From: Pomphorhynchus laevis
Lineage: Eukaryota; Acanthocephala; Palaeacanthocephala; Echinorhynchida; Pomphorhynchidae
Direction: 5' to 3'
Assembly (NCBI GenBank): GCA_012934845.2
Contig: WNNJ02001194.1
Span: 1 to 64,000, forward strand
DNA length: 64,000 nucleotides
Shown: positions 47,796 through 60,282 of the stretch, one piece after another
How the letters are laid out: the number at the start of each line of letters is the position of its first letter
How positions within the stretch are numbered: the first letter of the stretch is position 1
Notes under the pieces: generated by a model
Told to the model about the DNA's origin: nothing
The model's input: only the letters and a program-made list of their open reading frames with translations
Databases searched by the model: none
Made by a program: the position numbers and the translations under genes

Positions 47796-48349
47796 ATTTG
47801 CAAATAAATTGAAAAAATTGAATAAAAAAATTCTGCAATAAACATTCAAAATAGTTGATTGTTGAATATCAAATCACCATAATCAAATTTGGTTATGGAC
47901 ATGCTAACCGGTCAATACTACTTAGTGATAATTTCGATAACTATACAAATGTAAAGACATGAAAAAGTGATTGACAACATTCAGAACAGTAAATACAATT
48001 ACAAGTCAAAGATCTTTCATGAATCATTATGCGTTTCACACAAATTTTAGCGTGATATCCATGTAATGATGCACGCCAAATAAGAGGTCTCTTACTATAA
48101 ATGGGATTTATCCAATTCGCTTGAGTATAAACATGAGTTAACTCATACTCAGACTCTAAAAGTGCGGTCTTACTTTAAAGATTTTGAATATTATATAAGA
48201 ATATCATTATTATTTATAATTACTTTCAAGATTAATATTAATATTAATATTACTTTCAAGATTTTGAATATTATGTAAGAATATTATATTATTATAATAA
48301 TAAATAAAACAATAATAAAGTAATTAAGGATGAATCACATTTTGTTAAA
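47796..48349. other. AT-rich spacer
   Basis: TAT/ATT-rich microsatellite-like runs at 48185-48310. No gene recognised. Confidence 0.45.
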
Positions 48350-49242
48350 GAGTATTTGCTCCATTTGATTTTCTACATCGTCTGAATCATGAGTTTGCAT
48401 AACCAAGGTTCAGACCCTCTACATTAGATGAATATGGATTTTTTTGACCCTCTACATTAGATGAATATGGATAGCTTGCAAGTTGACAGTTCAGATAAAT
48501 CATTGGTCCAAGATAGTTAGTACCTTTGCCACCTCTAGTGTTTAATTATCTACATCAAGCTTTTTCAATTTAGTAAATCTCAATCAACATTAGATTCCTT
48601 CGGAATTAAAATTCTAGAAATCTAAATATCTATACTATAGAAATACTCTCTCGTCTGTGATTTAAATCTCTGTGATTTCAACTTACCAAATATAGACCGG
48701 ATTAATTAAAATACACTAGGATCGTCACCTCATAGATTTCCTCTTACTTAACATGCTCATCATACATGTGCGTAGTTCTAATTATATTTTTGAATCTCAA
48801 TCAACATTAGATCTGATATTCACTAAGTACGTTGATTATTCTTCAAGTTGACATCATGGATCACCGATTGGTAACGGTGATCACTGTGTTCTTTTTGTCG
48901 AAGTGATGAGTTCTATAAGCTCTTTTGAGTAGAATTAGCAATTCACATATTATTGAATCATATGACCAAATGAAGTATCACATTGTATATAGTGTGGATT
49001 CCCTGGCGAGTTTCGATTGTCGTTTGAGTTGTTAAAACGCTTTGAAATTGTCAAAGAGGTTACAAAACTTAATTCTTTAAATTAGCAGGTTCTGATGATA
49101 TTTCGCCTCGTCTAGTTCGTGTATTGCCATCTGCAGTGAGTGACTATCTACATCAGGTTTATCAATTTAGTTCAACTCATTGTTGAATTCTCGATACTTG
49201 GAAACGTGCCATTGTAGTTCGTATTCCGAATAGAATTATTCA
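48350..49242 (+). mobile_element. CR1-like LINE remnant, strongly decayed
   Basis: Plus-strand endonuclease end (NQSTLDLIFTKYVDYSS, IGNGDHCVLFV at about 48795-48900) and the RT start (LAGSDDISPRLVRVLPSAVS at about 49085-49145). A 27-bp string (CCCTCTACATTAGATGAATA...) is directly repeated at about 48414 and 48446. The 3' part is missing, where an L2-like LINE tail begins. Confidence 0.72.
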
Positions 49243-51905
49243 CTAAAAAATATATTTACGTTGCAAGTGCGTGTCGGCGCATGTGCTCATGACCACAAAA
49301 AATCTAAATCATATGTCGATAAGTTATGAATGGAGGAGGTATTTGATGTGATAAAGGGGAGCGCGGCAGACGTCAAGAGGGAACTGATTCCAGGCGACTG
49401 GGGCAGCGACCAGGAAAGATCGGAGACCATACTTGTTGGAGTAATTGAGAATGTGGACTAAGATGGAATGACGAGAACGCTGCGATATAGATGTGAGGCG
49501 AGTGTCGTATAAGAAAGAGAAGTTGATGAGCGACGGGGAGCCAACAGGGATGAGACGAAAGGATACGAGAAAAATGCGAAGTTGAATGTTGATGGTGGGT
49601 TAGGAGAGTTGGGCAAGATATGTGGATGTGTGGTCAAAGCGACGGAGACGTAGAAGCATTCGAACGACGGAGTTGATGATGCGTTTTAGGAGTAGGCTGA
49701 TAGATTTTGGAGAATTGGCAAACGGCTGAGGTAGTAATTGATTTTAGGGTAAAGAAGCGATGAAAGATGATACATACAAGAAAGAATGTCGATGAGGGGG
49801 CGGATACTGCGGATGTCACGGAGAATTAAGTTAGACGAGTGGATATTGTCACGAACGAAGAGCTTAAGGGAAATGTGATCATCGAAATGGAATCCTAAGA
49901 AAGTTAGATTGTGGACTATTGGGATGGTTGATGAAGCAAAAGATGTATGTAGAGGAGATATGCTAGGTTGAAAAGCGGAAGATGCACATTATTTTGGACT
50001 TGTCGGGGTTTAGAACGAGATGAAGATGAAAGAGACGTTTGTAGATAGAAGAAAGACAATTGGAGGCAGAAATACTGATATCGTGTATGCAATGGGCGGG
50101 TGCATGAGCATAGATGAGTATGTAATCGGCGTATTGCATGACGTTAAATTAGTAATTTTTCATAAACGGAGAGAGATCGCCAAGCTGAATAGATAACAGT
50201 AGGGGACCTAGAACTGAACATTGTGGGACCTCGCTGAAAATAGGGATGGGAAGGGAGGATGATGAATTAAAACAGATGCGTAAAGATCGGTCGGATAGAT
50301 ATGAGGCAAACCATGATACGGACGAGGAAGAAAATCTGTAATCATAGCGAAGTCGAGAAAGGAGGATGGAGTGGTTGACGATGTCGTATGCAGAGGAGAG
50401 CTCGAAGGAGATGAAACATTATGTGGAGCCCTGTCACGAGAAATGGGTAGTTTGAAACTTTCATGCAGGCTGTTTCTGTAGAGTGATTAGAGCGGAATGC
50501 GGATTTGAATGGAGGGTACAGATTGGATGAAAAAAGATAAACGTTGATATGTATTAAGATGATGCGGTCTAAGAGCTTAGAAAGAGTTGGAAGGAATGAA
50601 ATGGGACAATATACTACTGCGGATAGTTGAATGAAATGGAGGGGAGGAACGATGTTGGATTTCCAGTGTGAAGGAAATATACTACTGCGGATAGACGAGT
50701 CAAACAAGGTGGTGAGGAAAGGAGATATCGATGAACATATAAATTTAATGCAGTGAGATTTTGTTTGGCAAAGACATGAGGACAGATGAGACTTCGGCAT
50801 GTGAGACAGGGAGAAGATGAAAGAGTTTTGGGAGGATGAAGCAAGGCGGGTAAGAGTGGGATGGGATGGATACGGGGTTGTGATAGAGCAACATTGATAC
50901 GTTGGTCTGGATACATGACGAATAATCATGGGGATTGATGTTGAAATACGAAGAGGAGTGAGAAAGTATTGAGTTAAAAGTATGTCAGAGATACTTAGAT
51001 TTGAATAAATTGATTATTTTATGCTGCCAGGAGAAGTTGCATTTGTTACGTAGTAGGTTGAGATGAGACCGGCGAAGAGCAATATAGCAATCAAGGAGAG
51101 ACGGAGTGAGCGAGCGGATATCACATCTGAGACAGCGGTGATAGACTCGAAAAGCATGACGGAGTCGACGCTTTGATAGTATGCATTGGATATCAAACCA
51201 TGGGGCACGGTGCAAGCGTCGGTGAGGGTGAGGTTTGAAGGGCAAAAGAATAGCGATAGTGGATGTGAGTTCAGAGTTGAAAAGAAAGGCGACATAGTGA
51301 GTAGAGGAAGATGTTATTGTGGTAGAGGATATATACGATTTGAGTAAGGGAGAACGGATAAGGGGGAGTTTAAGATTTCTCCAATGGAGACGTAGTATGG
51401 TAGATATGTGAAGCGTGGTGTGGTTTGAAGTGAGAGTAAGGGTGACGATAAAGTGATCGGATAAACCAGTTTTGGAGATGGTCAGTGATGTGAAGGCAGC
51501 AAAACGATCCAGTACAGCGATGATGTCGAGTTACCCTACAAAGATATGTGTGGAGTCAGTAGAGATGAGTTTGTAGTTGTCGTTAGATAAAATGTTGATG
51601 AACCGGATGGAATCGGTGGAAAAAGGGCAGTCAAGGCGAGTGTTGAAGTCGCCGAGAACGAGTGAAGGGATGGAGGACAAAGAACAGTGGGACAGGATGT
51701 CAGCGAGTTTAATAAAAATAAGGAGGTAGGAGCAGGTGTACCAGGACGGTATACAATGGCGAGATCCAGAGTGATTGCGCTAGAAGGACGACAAATAAAC
51801 AATTCAAAAGAGCAAGTGCTAAAAGGGGGAATGATTTTGCGAAGAGACGCGGGGTGACGGGCGATTGCTACAATGCCGTCATGATTAGAGAATTAAAAAG
51901 TTGAT
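49243..51905 (-). mobile_element. L2-like LINE, long broken copy
   Basis: Minus strand. Endonuclease at about 51900-51540 (LDLAIVYRPGTPAPTS). Linker and RT entry at 51300-50342 (LHRAPWFDIQCI, AFRVYHRCLRCDIRSLTPSL, CPISFLPTLSKLLDRIILIH, SAFRSNHSTETACMKV). RT core and C-terminal region follow down to the tail at 49243-49300, which keeps the hairpin in mutated form. ORF1 is absent. Many frame breaks. Confidence 0.85.
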
Positions 51906-52540
51906 AAGCTGAGGGGGCGTGCAGATTCACACTTTTATACTTAGACGCTTTCAAAATAATCATATATTTACGATGTTTCTGACTGTTTGTTTCTATGGAT
52001 TGTTCCTCAATATTGGCCGCAGTCCAGCATCAACTACTGAGAAAATTCAGATGATTTTTAGTCATTCTGTTTATTTGTTAAATTATTCCATTGGTTTAAA
52101 TAAATATAAATATTGTAAATATATTATAATATAATATAAATATATTATAATATTATATTATAAATATTTAAACATACTTGACTTTTATAAATTTTTTTAT
52201 TGCGTTTTCAAAAAAATTTGAAAAATTTAAAAAATAAAATAAAATTCTCATTTGTAATTTTTACAAAGTATTTATACTTTTTTAAAATGTTTGTTATTAA
52301 TTTTTGAATAGATGAATTTTTTGAAAATATTTAACATATTTTTTTGCACAATTTTTTTGCTATTAGAAAAATTTTATTTTTCTAAAATATAATTTAAATT
52401 ATAATTTATTTTATAGTAAAATCTAGAATCAATAATTGGATTCTAAATCCAATAATTCTTTATTAATAATGTATCATTATCAACATTATAAAAGTTCATT
52501 ATATTTTAAGTTTAAGTGAGTGAAACTTTCTGACAACTTT
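51906..52540. other. Very AT-rich spacer
   Basis: Mostly A/T homopolymer-like DNA. The short open frame at 51919-52134 has no recognisable content. Confidence 0.5.
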
Positions 52541-52542
52541 CA

Positions 52543-52893
52543 ACCTAACATACATCCTCCCCTTGGATATTTTGCCTCATAAATCATCCCAATAGTCCAC
52601 AATCTCACTTTCTTAAGATTCCATATCGATGATTACCTTTCCCTTAAACCCTTCATTCATGATAGGGTCCACTAGTCTAGCTTAATTCTCCGTGCCATTC
52701 GCCGTATCTGCCACCTTATCGACTTCCGTCCCTGTATGTATCTTTTTCATAGTTTTCTTTTCCTAAAATCGATTACTGCCTCAGCCTTTTCGCCAATTCT
52801 CCAAAATTTATAATCCTACTCCTACAACGCATCATCAACTCCTCCGTTCGAGTGCTCCTAGTCTCTGTCGTTTCGACCACACATCCACACTTG
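52543..52893 (+). mobile_element. L2-like LINE internal fragment
   Basis: Plus-strand match to the end-of-RT/C-terminal block (PHNLTFLRFHIDDYLSLKP-type, AIRRICHLIDFRPCM, LLQRIINSSVRVLL). It is cut off within the FDHTS-type motif. Confidence 0.8.
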
Positions 52894-53139
52894 TTAAAAA
52901 ATTGTCTTGATTCTTTAAATTACTAACAACAATCAAAAAAGCGCATATATCATCCTACTGTTTAACATTCTTGACTATAACTACTTACATTTGAGAAAGA
53001 TAAATAACATACAATCAACGAGTTTCAGAGATCTGCCGCAACGAGTTTCAACGACAACAAAAACTTAAAAGTTTTAGAGATAATAACATACAAACAATTC
53101 AATCAGTTGCATTTTACCTGCTTAAACACACAAGGACGT

Positions 53140-56100
53140 TAATGGGATGACGTAAGAAAACAGCCACGACCGACCCAAACTATGCTCAACTAAAAGTACA
53201 GTGCTTGACACACGACTGCAGCGTCTGGACAACAATCGCCTGCGACAACAGAAAGTCTAAAGAAGACTACCTATGTGGATTTTGTGCAAACAAATTAATC
53301 CGCAACCTCTCACATAAGCACATATCAACATCCAACACGTTCACTCAAACTACACCCATCGCTTGCAATGCCCTTTCTCCATCCAATGATCCTGTCACAA
53401 TATACACTTTCCGTCCCTTGTCATCTTCACTCCCTGACACACTCGTCCCGTCCTTTCTGTCTCGTTTCTCAATAATTTACACCCATCAACCAAAATAACC
53501 TCCATCAACCTCCACGATATCTTTCCACTCATAATCTTTCCGCGCATCGCTTGCCACCATCTAAATTATCTTTATCCTTTATGTCTCCCGCCGTCAAACC
53601 TACTTCATCCAAATCCTTAACTGCCAGCTCTTCTATAGTGATCTTACCCACTCACGTTACTCGTAATCCTTTACGAAAACGCTTTCCTTCTAGCGATCGT
53701 TGCGTAATCGTTACTAGCATCACTCCTTCCACCTCCTTATCTCCACAAGCACGTCTCGACCACGATGTTTCCGCCTTCAGATCAATCCTCTCGTCTCTTG
53801 TTCCTGCGGATAAACCGCCTTTTTAGCTTCTAGGGTCCAATTCAACATTATATAACCACTTAGAAGAATACATGATTGGAACATATAAGGATTAGTAAAA
53901 CACAAAGTGGGGCTCGAACATATCGCTATACTGAATAAAAATCTTCTCAATATAATCCTTATCATTCCACTCTCCTGAAAATTGTTTTCAAGCATCACTC
54001 TCACGCATTCTCTATCCTCTCCCAACGATTTAAACTCATGTCATCTTCAACCACTCGAATTTTCTTCGATTGCACGCCTTCCAAAATCGCTCAACTCTCT
54101 TCTACCCATATCAAAAAACGCCGTCGCGAGGAAAACGGTGAGACATCGACAGAAATTGTCAAGTTGTCCACATCCGCCCCAAAATTCGATGGCGCTCCAT
54201 CTCCTCTATGCATCTACTCCGCTAGCCACTTTCACCACCACATTCGGTTTCGGCCTCCTCAACACTAGATATATTCTCCATAAATCCGATATTATCCTCA
54301 ACCTATACACTAAGCAATTCATCAATCTCTTCTGCCTCACCGATTCATGGCACTCTAATTCCGACGAGATCTCAATTCGCAATTTGCTCTCTGCCGGTTG
54401 CTCACTTGTCGAATTCGCCTGCCTCCTCAGATCATCCCCTTCTAAATTCTCTAATCATGGCAGCATTGTCGCATTCGCACTTCACCCCGCGTCTTTTAGC
54501 AAAATCATTCCCCCTTTTAGTTTAAACTCTTCACTTTCTGTTCTTCTAGCACGATCACTCTGGATCTCGCCATTGTATATCGTCCTGGTTCATCAGCTCT
54601 TACCTCCTTATTTTTAACAAACTAGCTGACCTTATTTCACACTGTTCTTTGTACCCTATCCCTTCACTCATTCTTGGCGACCTCAACATCCGCCTTGACC
54701 GCCCCTCTTCTACTGATTCCATCCGGTTCATCAACATCCAACGACAATTACAAACATATCTCCACTGTCCCCACACATATCCTTGGCGGGGACTCGAAAT
54801 CATAGGTGTCCCCGATCGTTTTGATGCCAACACCTTACTGCGAATATCCGATCTGGTTTATCCGATCACTTTTTCGTCACCCTTGATCTCACTTCCAACC
54901 ACTCCCCGCCGCACATACCTATCATCATACGTCGCTCTCAAGGAAATCTTGACATCCACCTTCTCCGCTCTGCCTTACTCAAATCGTCTCTATCTTCTTC
55001 CACAATAACATCTTCCTTTCCTCACGATCTTGCCTTTTTTTCGACTTTGTACTTACATCCACTCTCGATCTCCTCTTACTTTTCAAGCCTCACCCTCACT
55101 ATCTTTTGCACCATGCCACATGATTTTACATCGATGCCTACTCTCAAAGCGTCGACTCCGTCATGCTTTTCGCGTTTATCACAACTCTTTCAGACGTGAT
55201 ATCCGCTCGCTCACTCCGTCTCTCCGTGATTCCTACTGCGTATCTTATGCAGCTCCTTCTTGCAGCATAAAATCAACACTTCATTAAATTCTAAGTCTCT
55301 ATGGCATACTTTTAATTCAATCCGTTCTCGCTAATCAGCGTCTTGCAACATAAATCCCCTGATTATTCATCATTTCTTCAGACCAAAGTATCAACGTTGC
55401 TCTCTCACAACCCCGTCTCAATCCATCTCCCTGCTACTCGCCTCCTCCTCCCGGAACTTTTTCAGCTTATTCGTGTCTCACCTGCCGAAGTCTCATCTGT
55501 CATCATGTCTTTGCCCGACAAAACCTCACCTGCCGATCCCCTGCCTACCACCATACTTTAACCCATATGCTCATCAAAATCCCCTTTCCTCACCACCTTG
55601 TTTCACTCGTCCATCCACAGTAGTATCTTCCTCACACAGGAAATCCGACATCGTTCCTCCCCTCCTTCAGAAACAATCGCTCGATCCCTCACTTTCTTCT
55701 CGCTATCGCCCTATTTCACTTCTCCCTACACTTTCTAAGCTCTTAGAGATCCTTATCTTTATACATATCAACGTTTATCTCTCTTCATCCAATCTGTATC
55801 CTGCTTTCTAATCTGCTTTCCGCTCTAATCACTCCACAGAAATCGCCTGCATGAAAATTTACAACGACCTACTCATTTCTCTTGACAAGGCACTATATAG
55901 TGTTTTCATCTCCTCGAACTCTCCTCTGCATACAACATCGTCAACCACTCCATCCTCCTTTATCGCCTTCGTTATGATTACGGATTTTCTTCCTTCTCCG
56001 TAGCATGGCTTATTTTATATCTATCCGACCGTTCTTTTCGAGTATGTTCAAATTCATCATCCTCTTCTCTCATCCATATTTTCTGCGGGGTCTCACGAGG

Positions 56101-56905
56101 TTCAATCTTATGTCCCCTGATTTTCTCTCTCTTACTCGTGGATCTCTCTCCGTTTATCAAACTTTACTATTTCCACGTCATGCAATACGCCGATGACATC
56201 TTCAGATATGATCATGCATTCGCCCATCGCATACACGAAATCGCAATTTCTGCCTCCAACTGTCTTTCTTCTATCTACAAACGTCTCTCCCATCCTCGTC
56301 GCGTGCTAAACCCAGACAAGTCCATGGTACACAATATCACTTTATGAGGATTCCATATCGATGATCACCTTGCACTTAAACCCTTCGTCCGTAACAGGGT
56401 ACACTCGTCTAACTTAATTCTCCGTGGCATCCGCCGTATCTGCCACCTTATTGACTTCCGTTCCTGTATGTCTCTTCTTTCATCGTTTCTTTCCCTAAAA
56501 TAGTTTTCTGCCTCCGCCTTTTCGCTAATTATCTAAAATTTATCATCCGACCCCTACAACGCATCATCAACTCCGCCGTTCAAGTGCTCCTAGTTTCCGT
56601 CGTTTCGACCACACATCCACATATCTCGCATAACTCTCCTAGCCCACCATCCACATCAACATCCAACTTCGTCTTTTCTCGTAACTTTGCGTCTTATCGC
56701 TGTCGGCTCTCAATCGCTCATCAACTTCTCTTTCTTATGCGACACTTGTCTCATCTCTATATTGCAGCGCCCTCATCATTTCATCTTTTATTACATTTAA
56801 ATACCGCCTCCTTACCCACCTTCTATACACATGATTTAGAATTTTTGTGTTGTCATTTAAGCGGGCGCAGGCACGCATTTGCTACGTAAAATAAATGTTT
56901 TTTTT
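53140..56905 (+). mobile_element. L2-like LINE, near full-length broken copy
   Basis: Plus strand. ORF1 starts at about 53150 with a PHD-like Cys/His finger (CLTHDCSVWTTIAC ... YLCGFC, 53190-53290), then a Ser/Thr/Pro-rich part (53551-53826) and a basic end (54038-54140). Endonuclease at 54180-54760 (LCLTDSWHSNSDEISIRNLL, SNHGSIVAFALHPAS, LILGDLNIRLDRPSS). Linker and RT at 55030-56347 (SRYRPISLLPTLSKLLEILI, VMQYADDIFRYDHAFAHRIH). C-terminal region to 56870. Hairpin tail at about 56855-56905. About ten frame breaks. Confidence 0.88.
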
Positions 56906-57303
56906 ATATCTTGCTTAACTCTGTTGCCCCATCATCCTTATGCGCATCTAAATCAGCCTTCTTTTCGTCACTTTTCGTCTCATCGCCGTCGGCTTCCCAT
57001 CGTTCATCAATCTTCCTTTCTTAGACGACACTTTTCCGACATCTCTATCGCTACGCTCCCGTCATTCCCACTTACTCCACGTTCCCAATTACTCCGAGAA
57101 CTATCGTCTATGATCCTTACTCGTTGCCGCCCCTTACTTGGAATCAGCTCCCTTTCGACGTCCGCCGCGTTCCCTCTTTTATCACATTGAAATACCTCCT
57201 CCGTTCCCTACTTATCGACACATGATTTAGAATATTTTTGTTGTTCGTGATTATGTAAGTGTGCGCCAGCACTCATTTGCGACTTAAAAATAAATCTTTT
57301 TTA
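56906..57303 (+). mobile_element. Second L2-like LINE 3' end directly behind the first
   Basis: Repeats the last ~390 bp of the family ([24 protein letters not shown] coding, hairpin with one changed base, AAAATAAATC tail) in the same orientation, about 10 bp after the previous tail. Confidence 0.85.
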
Positions 57304-58445
57304 CTATTTACAAAAGATGCTTTACAATTTACTACTGCTAACTTGCGTTTTGAATTAGTCATGATCAAAAATTGGAGTGAATGATTATAATGACATTGAT
57401 TAACTTGAAATCAAACCTTTGAAAGCGACACGAGGTTGCAGTTGATTAATAATAATTCGACTGAAGAATTTTTATCAGTATTTTATACGAATCCACTGCC
57501 GTATTCGAAAAATACATCAGAGTATTTTAATGCGTGTGGGTAAAATTAAAGTAAAATCTATTAATTACTGTCCGGCAACGATGCGATTCCTGAATGGCGA
57601 TAATCTCTTAACCCTTTACTTTATTATTAATTGCAATATTATTTGTCTTAGCAATGAAGCGTTTATGTTATTTAAACATCGTGATGTACAATTTTTGCTT
57701 TAATTATAATAATTGTTGCTTTCTAAGAGCCTTTCGGAACATTGTATTTTAAATATTTGTATTATATTAATAAAGATTTTTATTATAAATTGCTAATAAC
57801 GAGCTCTCATCTGGTCCATTATTACGTAAGTTACATGTTTTAAATTGCTGATGCTTTTAGAAATATGCACAATGAAGCAATCACTCGCTGATACTATCTG
57901 ATTTTATGTTGGTACGAAACCCTTTTGCAAATTGTAAAATGCCCTCCGAAATTTTTTATTATATCTAATGACTCACTTAGAGGCCACAACATTATGTTAT
58001 GTATCACATCCTACCAAACCGTATAAGAGGAATTTTAAACGCGTTGCCGAATTATGTTGTTTTATAATTTCTGAATAATTTATATGAAAAACTTAAGGAT
58101 ACCATAAATGAGATTGGCGAATTGCTGAGCACTGTAGGGTCTATTGCATTTATCTATGTGTGAATCACTACGTGAGAAGGAGACTACCCGATTTTGGTGT
58201 AAATAAATATATGACGACAAAATGAATAGATTATGCTATCCTGAAAGTAAAACCGCCTGCAACTGAATTTATGTGAATCCTTCAGATACCACTATATTCA
58301 AAGGTTTAAAGCTTAATTGCATTATATATTCCAAATCATTTGGTGCATTTTTAATATATTGACATTTTATGAAATATTATTTTTATTTCATAATTTGAAG
58401 CCTGAAGTTTTTAATGTAATTGAATCGAGGAAGATTTCATCTAAA
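57304..58445. other. Spacer, no gene or repeat recognised
   Basis: Moderately AT-rich, apparently unique within the window. No frame above chance length and no family match seen on either strand. Confidence 0.45.
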
Positions 58446-58665
58446 AATAAAACGTTTTCCTAGTTTTTCTCCGCATAAGGAAACTGTGCAACTCCTTTAC
58501 ATAATCGAGACCCTCCCCTTAATATATTATCAAGTGAATTGATTTCCTCTTTAGTGCACAACAGTGATGATTGAATGCTGTACTCAATGTGAGGACGAAC
58601 CAATGCGTTGTACAGTAGCTTAAAACATTCTACTGGCAAAGTATGAAATTTTTTTATTTATTTTT
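58446..58665 (-). mobile_element. CR1-like LINE, short C-terminal fragment
   Basis: The minus-strand frame reads CFKLLYNALVRPHIEYSIQ, then SLDNILRGGSRLCKGV, the post-RT block also seen at about 19330-19430. No tail. Confidence 0.75.
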
Positions 58666-59394
58666 ATTTTACTTTTTTTTGTAGTGCATATTATAACCTG
58701 AAACGTTACAAGTTATAACTACATAATAATCATGTGAAAATTACATGATTATGTTTGAAATTTTAGTTTTATATATGTATATATATTTCCCTACATTCTT
58801 TTCGAATTTATTGATTACTGACCATTTCATACTAATCTACAGTACAATCACCACATACTAACTCTTATTGTCCTTATGCATTTAAAATTTATATATTTAC
58901 AGGAACGGAGAAATCAATTCAGCTAACTGAATCTACGTATTTAATATAATTATAAAATAATGAATAAATAAAATAATAATGCTAAATCAATAAATCAAAA
59001 TTAAATAATTTTGATTTAATAATATTTAATAATATTATTTATTAAATAATGCTAATAAATAATTAGATAATAAAGATATAAGATAACAAATAACTATTAA
59101 TAATTGTTATAAGATTTTAGCGATTACAGGAACGAAGAAAGTAAGGAAAAAAGGTTCTATTCCAAAAAAATCACACATATTTCAATAGCGCCTGCTATCA
59201 TCTTCAGAAAATTACAAAAATTACAAAAGTTGATAAACTTTCTGACCTGTCATTAAAATCCGAAATTAATTATTCATCGATATTAGAAAAAAATTTTATT
59301 TAAATGAATTTAAAACAATTACACTTTCTAAATTTTTTAATTAAATCCATGTTTGTAAATATGATTTCGTTTAGAGTAGTAGTTAAGATAATTA
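58666..59394. other. AT-rich spacer with small inverted repeats
   Basis: ATAATCATGT/ACATGATTAT arms at about 58722-58752. An ACAGGAACGAAGAAAGTAA string at about 59127 resembles one at 12352 and the ends of the 11631-11904 palindrome, so a decayed foldback relative may lie at about 58890-59220. Confidence 0.4.
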
Positions 59395-59398
59395 CGTT

Positions 59399-59577
59399 CA
59401 ATGTTCCATAATTTATTAAATTGTAAATTTCATGACTTGATGGACTCATCTGGTTCAATATCCCTACTATTACCGAATGTTCCATAATTTATGATCAATG
59501 TTCCATAATTTATTAAATTGTAAATTTCATGACTTGATGGACTCATCTGGTTCAATATCCCCACTATTACCGAATCG
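59399..59577. repeat. Two-copy tandem repeat, 97-bp period
   Basis: Copies start ATGTTCCATAATTTATTAAA at 59401 and 59498 and differ by about one base, with a partial third start between them. Each copy ends in a 26-bp string that is identical (second copy) or one base different (first copy) to the bromodomain-coding sequence of the BPTF relic at 60548-60573. Confidence 0.75.
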
Positions 59578-60109
59578 TACATACAAGAGTTAGGCATGTG
59601 GATAGAAAAATGTACATCAGAACTAATGCATGAAGAAAGGGTAATTTATTATTCAAATTTATTGTTAATTTTTAAATAACTACAACAGGCTTTCGAAAAG
59701 GACTTTACTATTCATTTGAACCTTTAGTTTGAATGAATTTTAATAATTTAATATTTTTTTCATAGGAGAATAATGTTTGTTCTTGTAATAAAATTGTTCT
59801 TTACGCAACTAGATTTCTATTTTTTAATTCACATTTCATTTAACGGCATAATTGGTATGCTTTGTTATTATAAGTTTTATTTTCACTATCTCATCTTCCA
59901 CGACCACCATGTGTAGATTTATTCATATATTTCGAATTCTGTACATTTTGCAGTATTTTTTCAAACAACTTGAAAGAGTTAGCCAATTGTATTAACTTAT
60001 TTCCTTGAAACAGTTCACTTCTGTATTTACCTTTTTTGTGCTTATCTAGTGGGCATTAAATAAAAGCATTACACGAAGGTTAGTCGTTATGACTTTTCAT
60101 TAAAAACGG
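59578..60109. other. AT-rich spacer
   Basis: No gene recognised. It leads into the Penelope-like terminal fragment. Confidence 0.45.
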
Positions 60110-60282
60110 GTTCATTATACAAAACTTATGTCATTAGCGTGTATTTGGCACCGCGTCTATGTTAGGTTGAGGAGTTAGGGATCGAAACCTGATAGCATAG
60201 CAGTTTTTCCTGATGACCTTTAATTTTTATTCTGATGCATCGTTTGTTATTTATTAGTCAATTAATAAAAATTTATTTTTAA
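60110..60282 (+). mobile_element. Penelope-like element end fragment
   Basis: About 170 bp match the non-coding terminal repeat at 6575-6740 in inverse orientation (GTATTTGGCACC, GGTTGAGGAGTTAGGG, CGAAACCTGATAGCATAGCA, TGATGACC, TTTATTAGTCAATTAATAAA). It abuts the BPTF relic. Confidence 0.75.
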
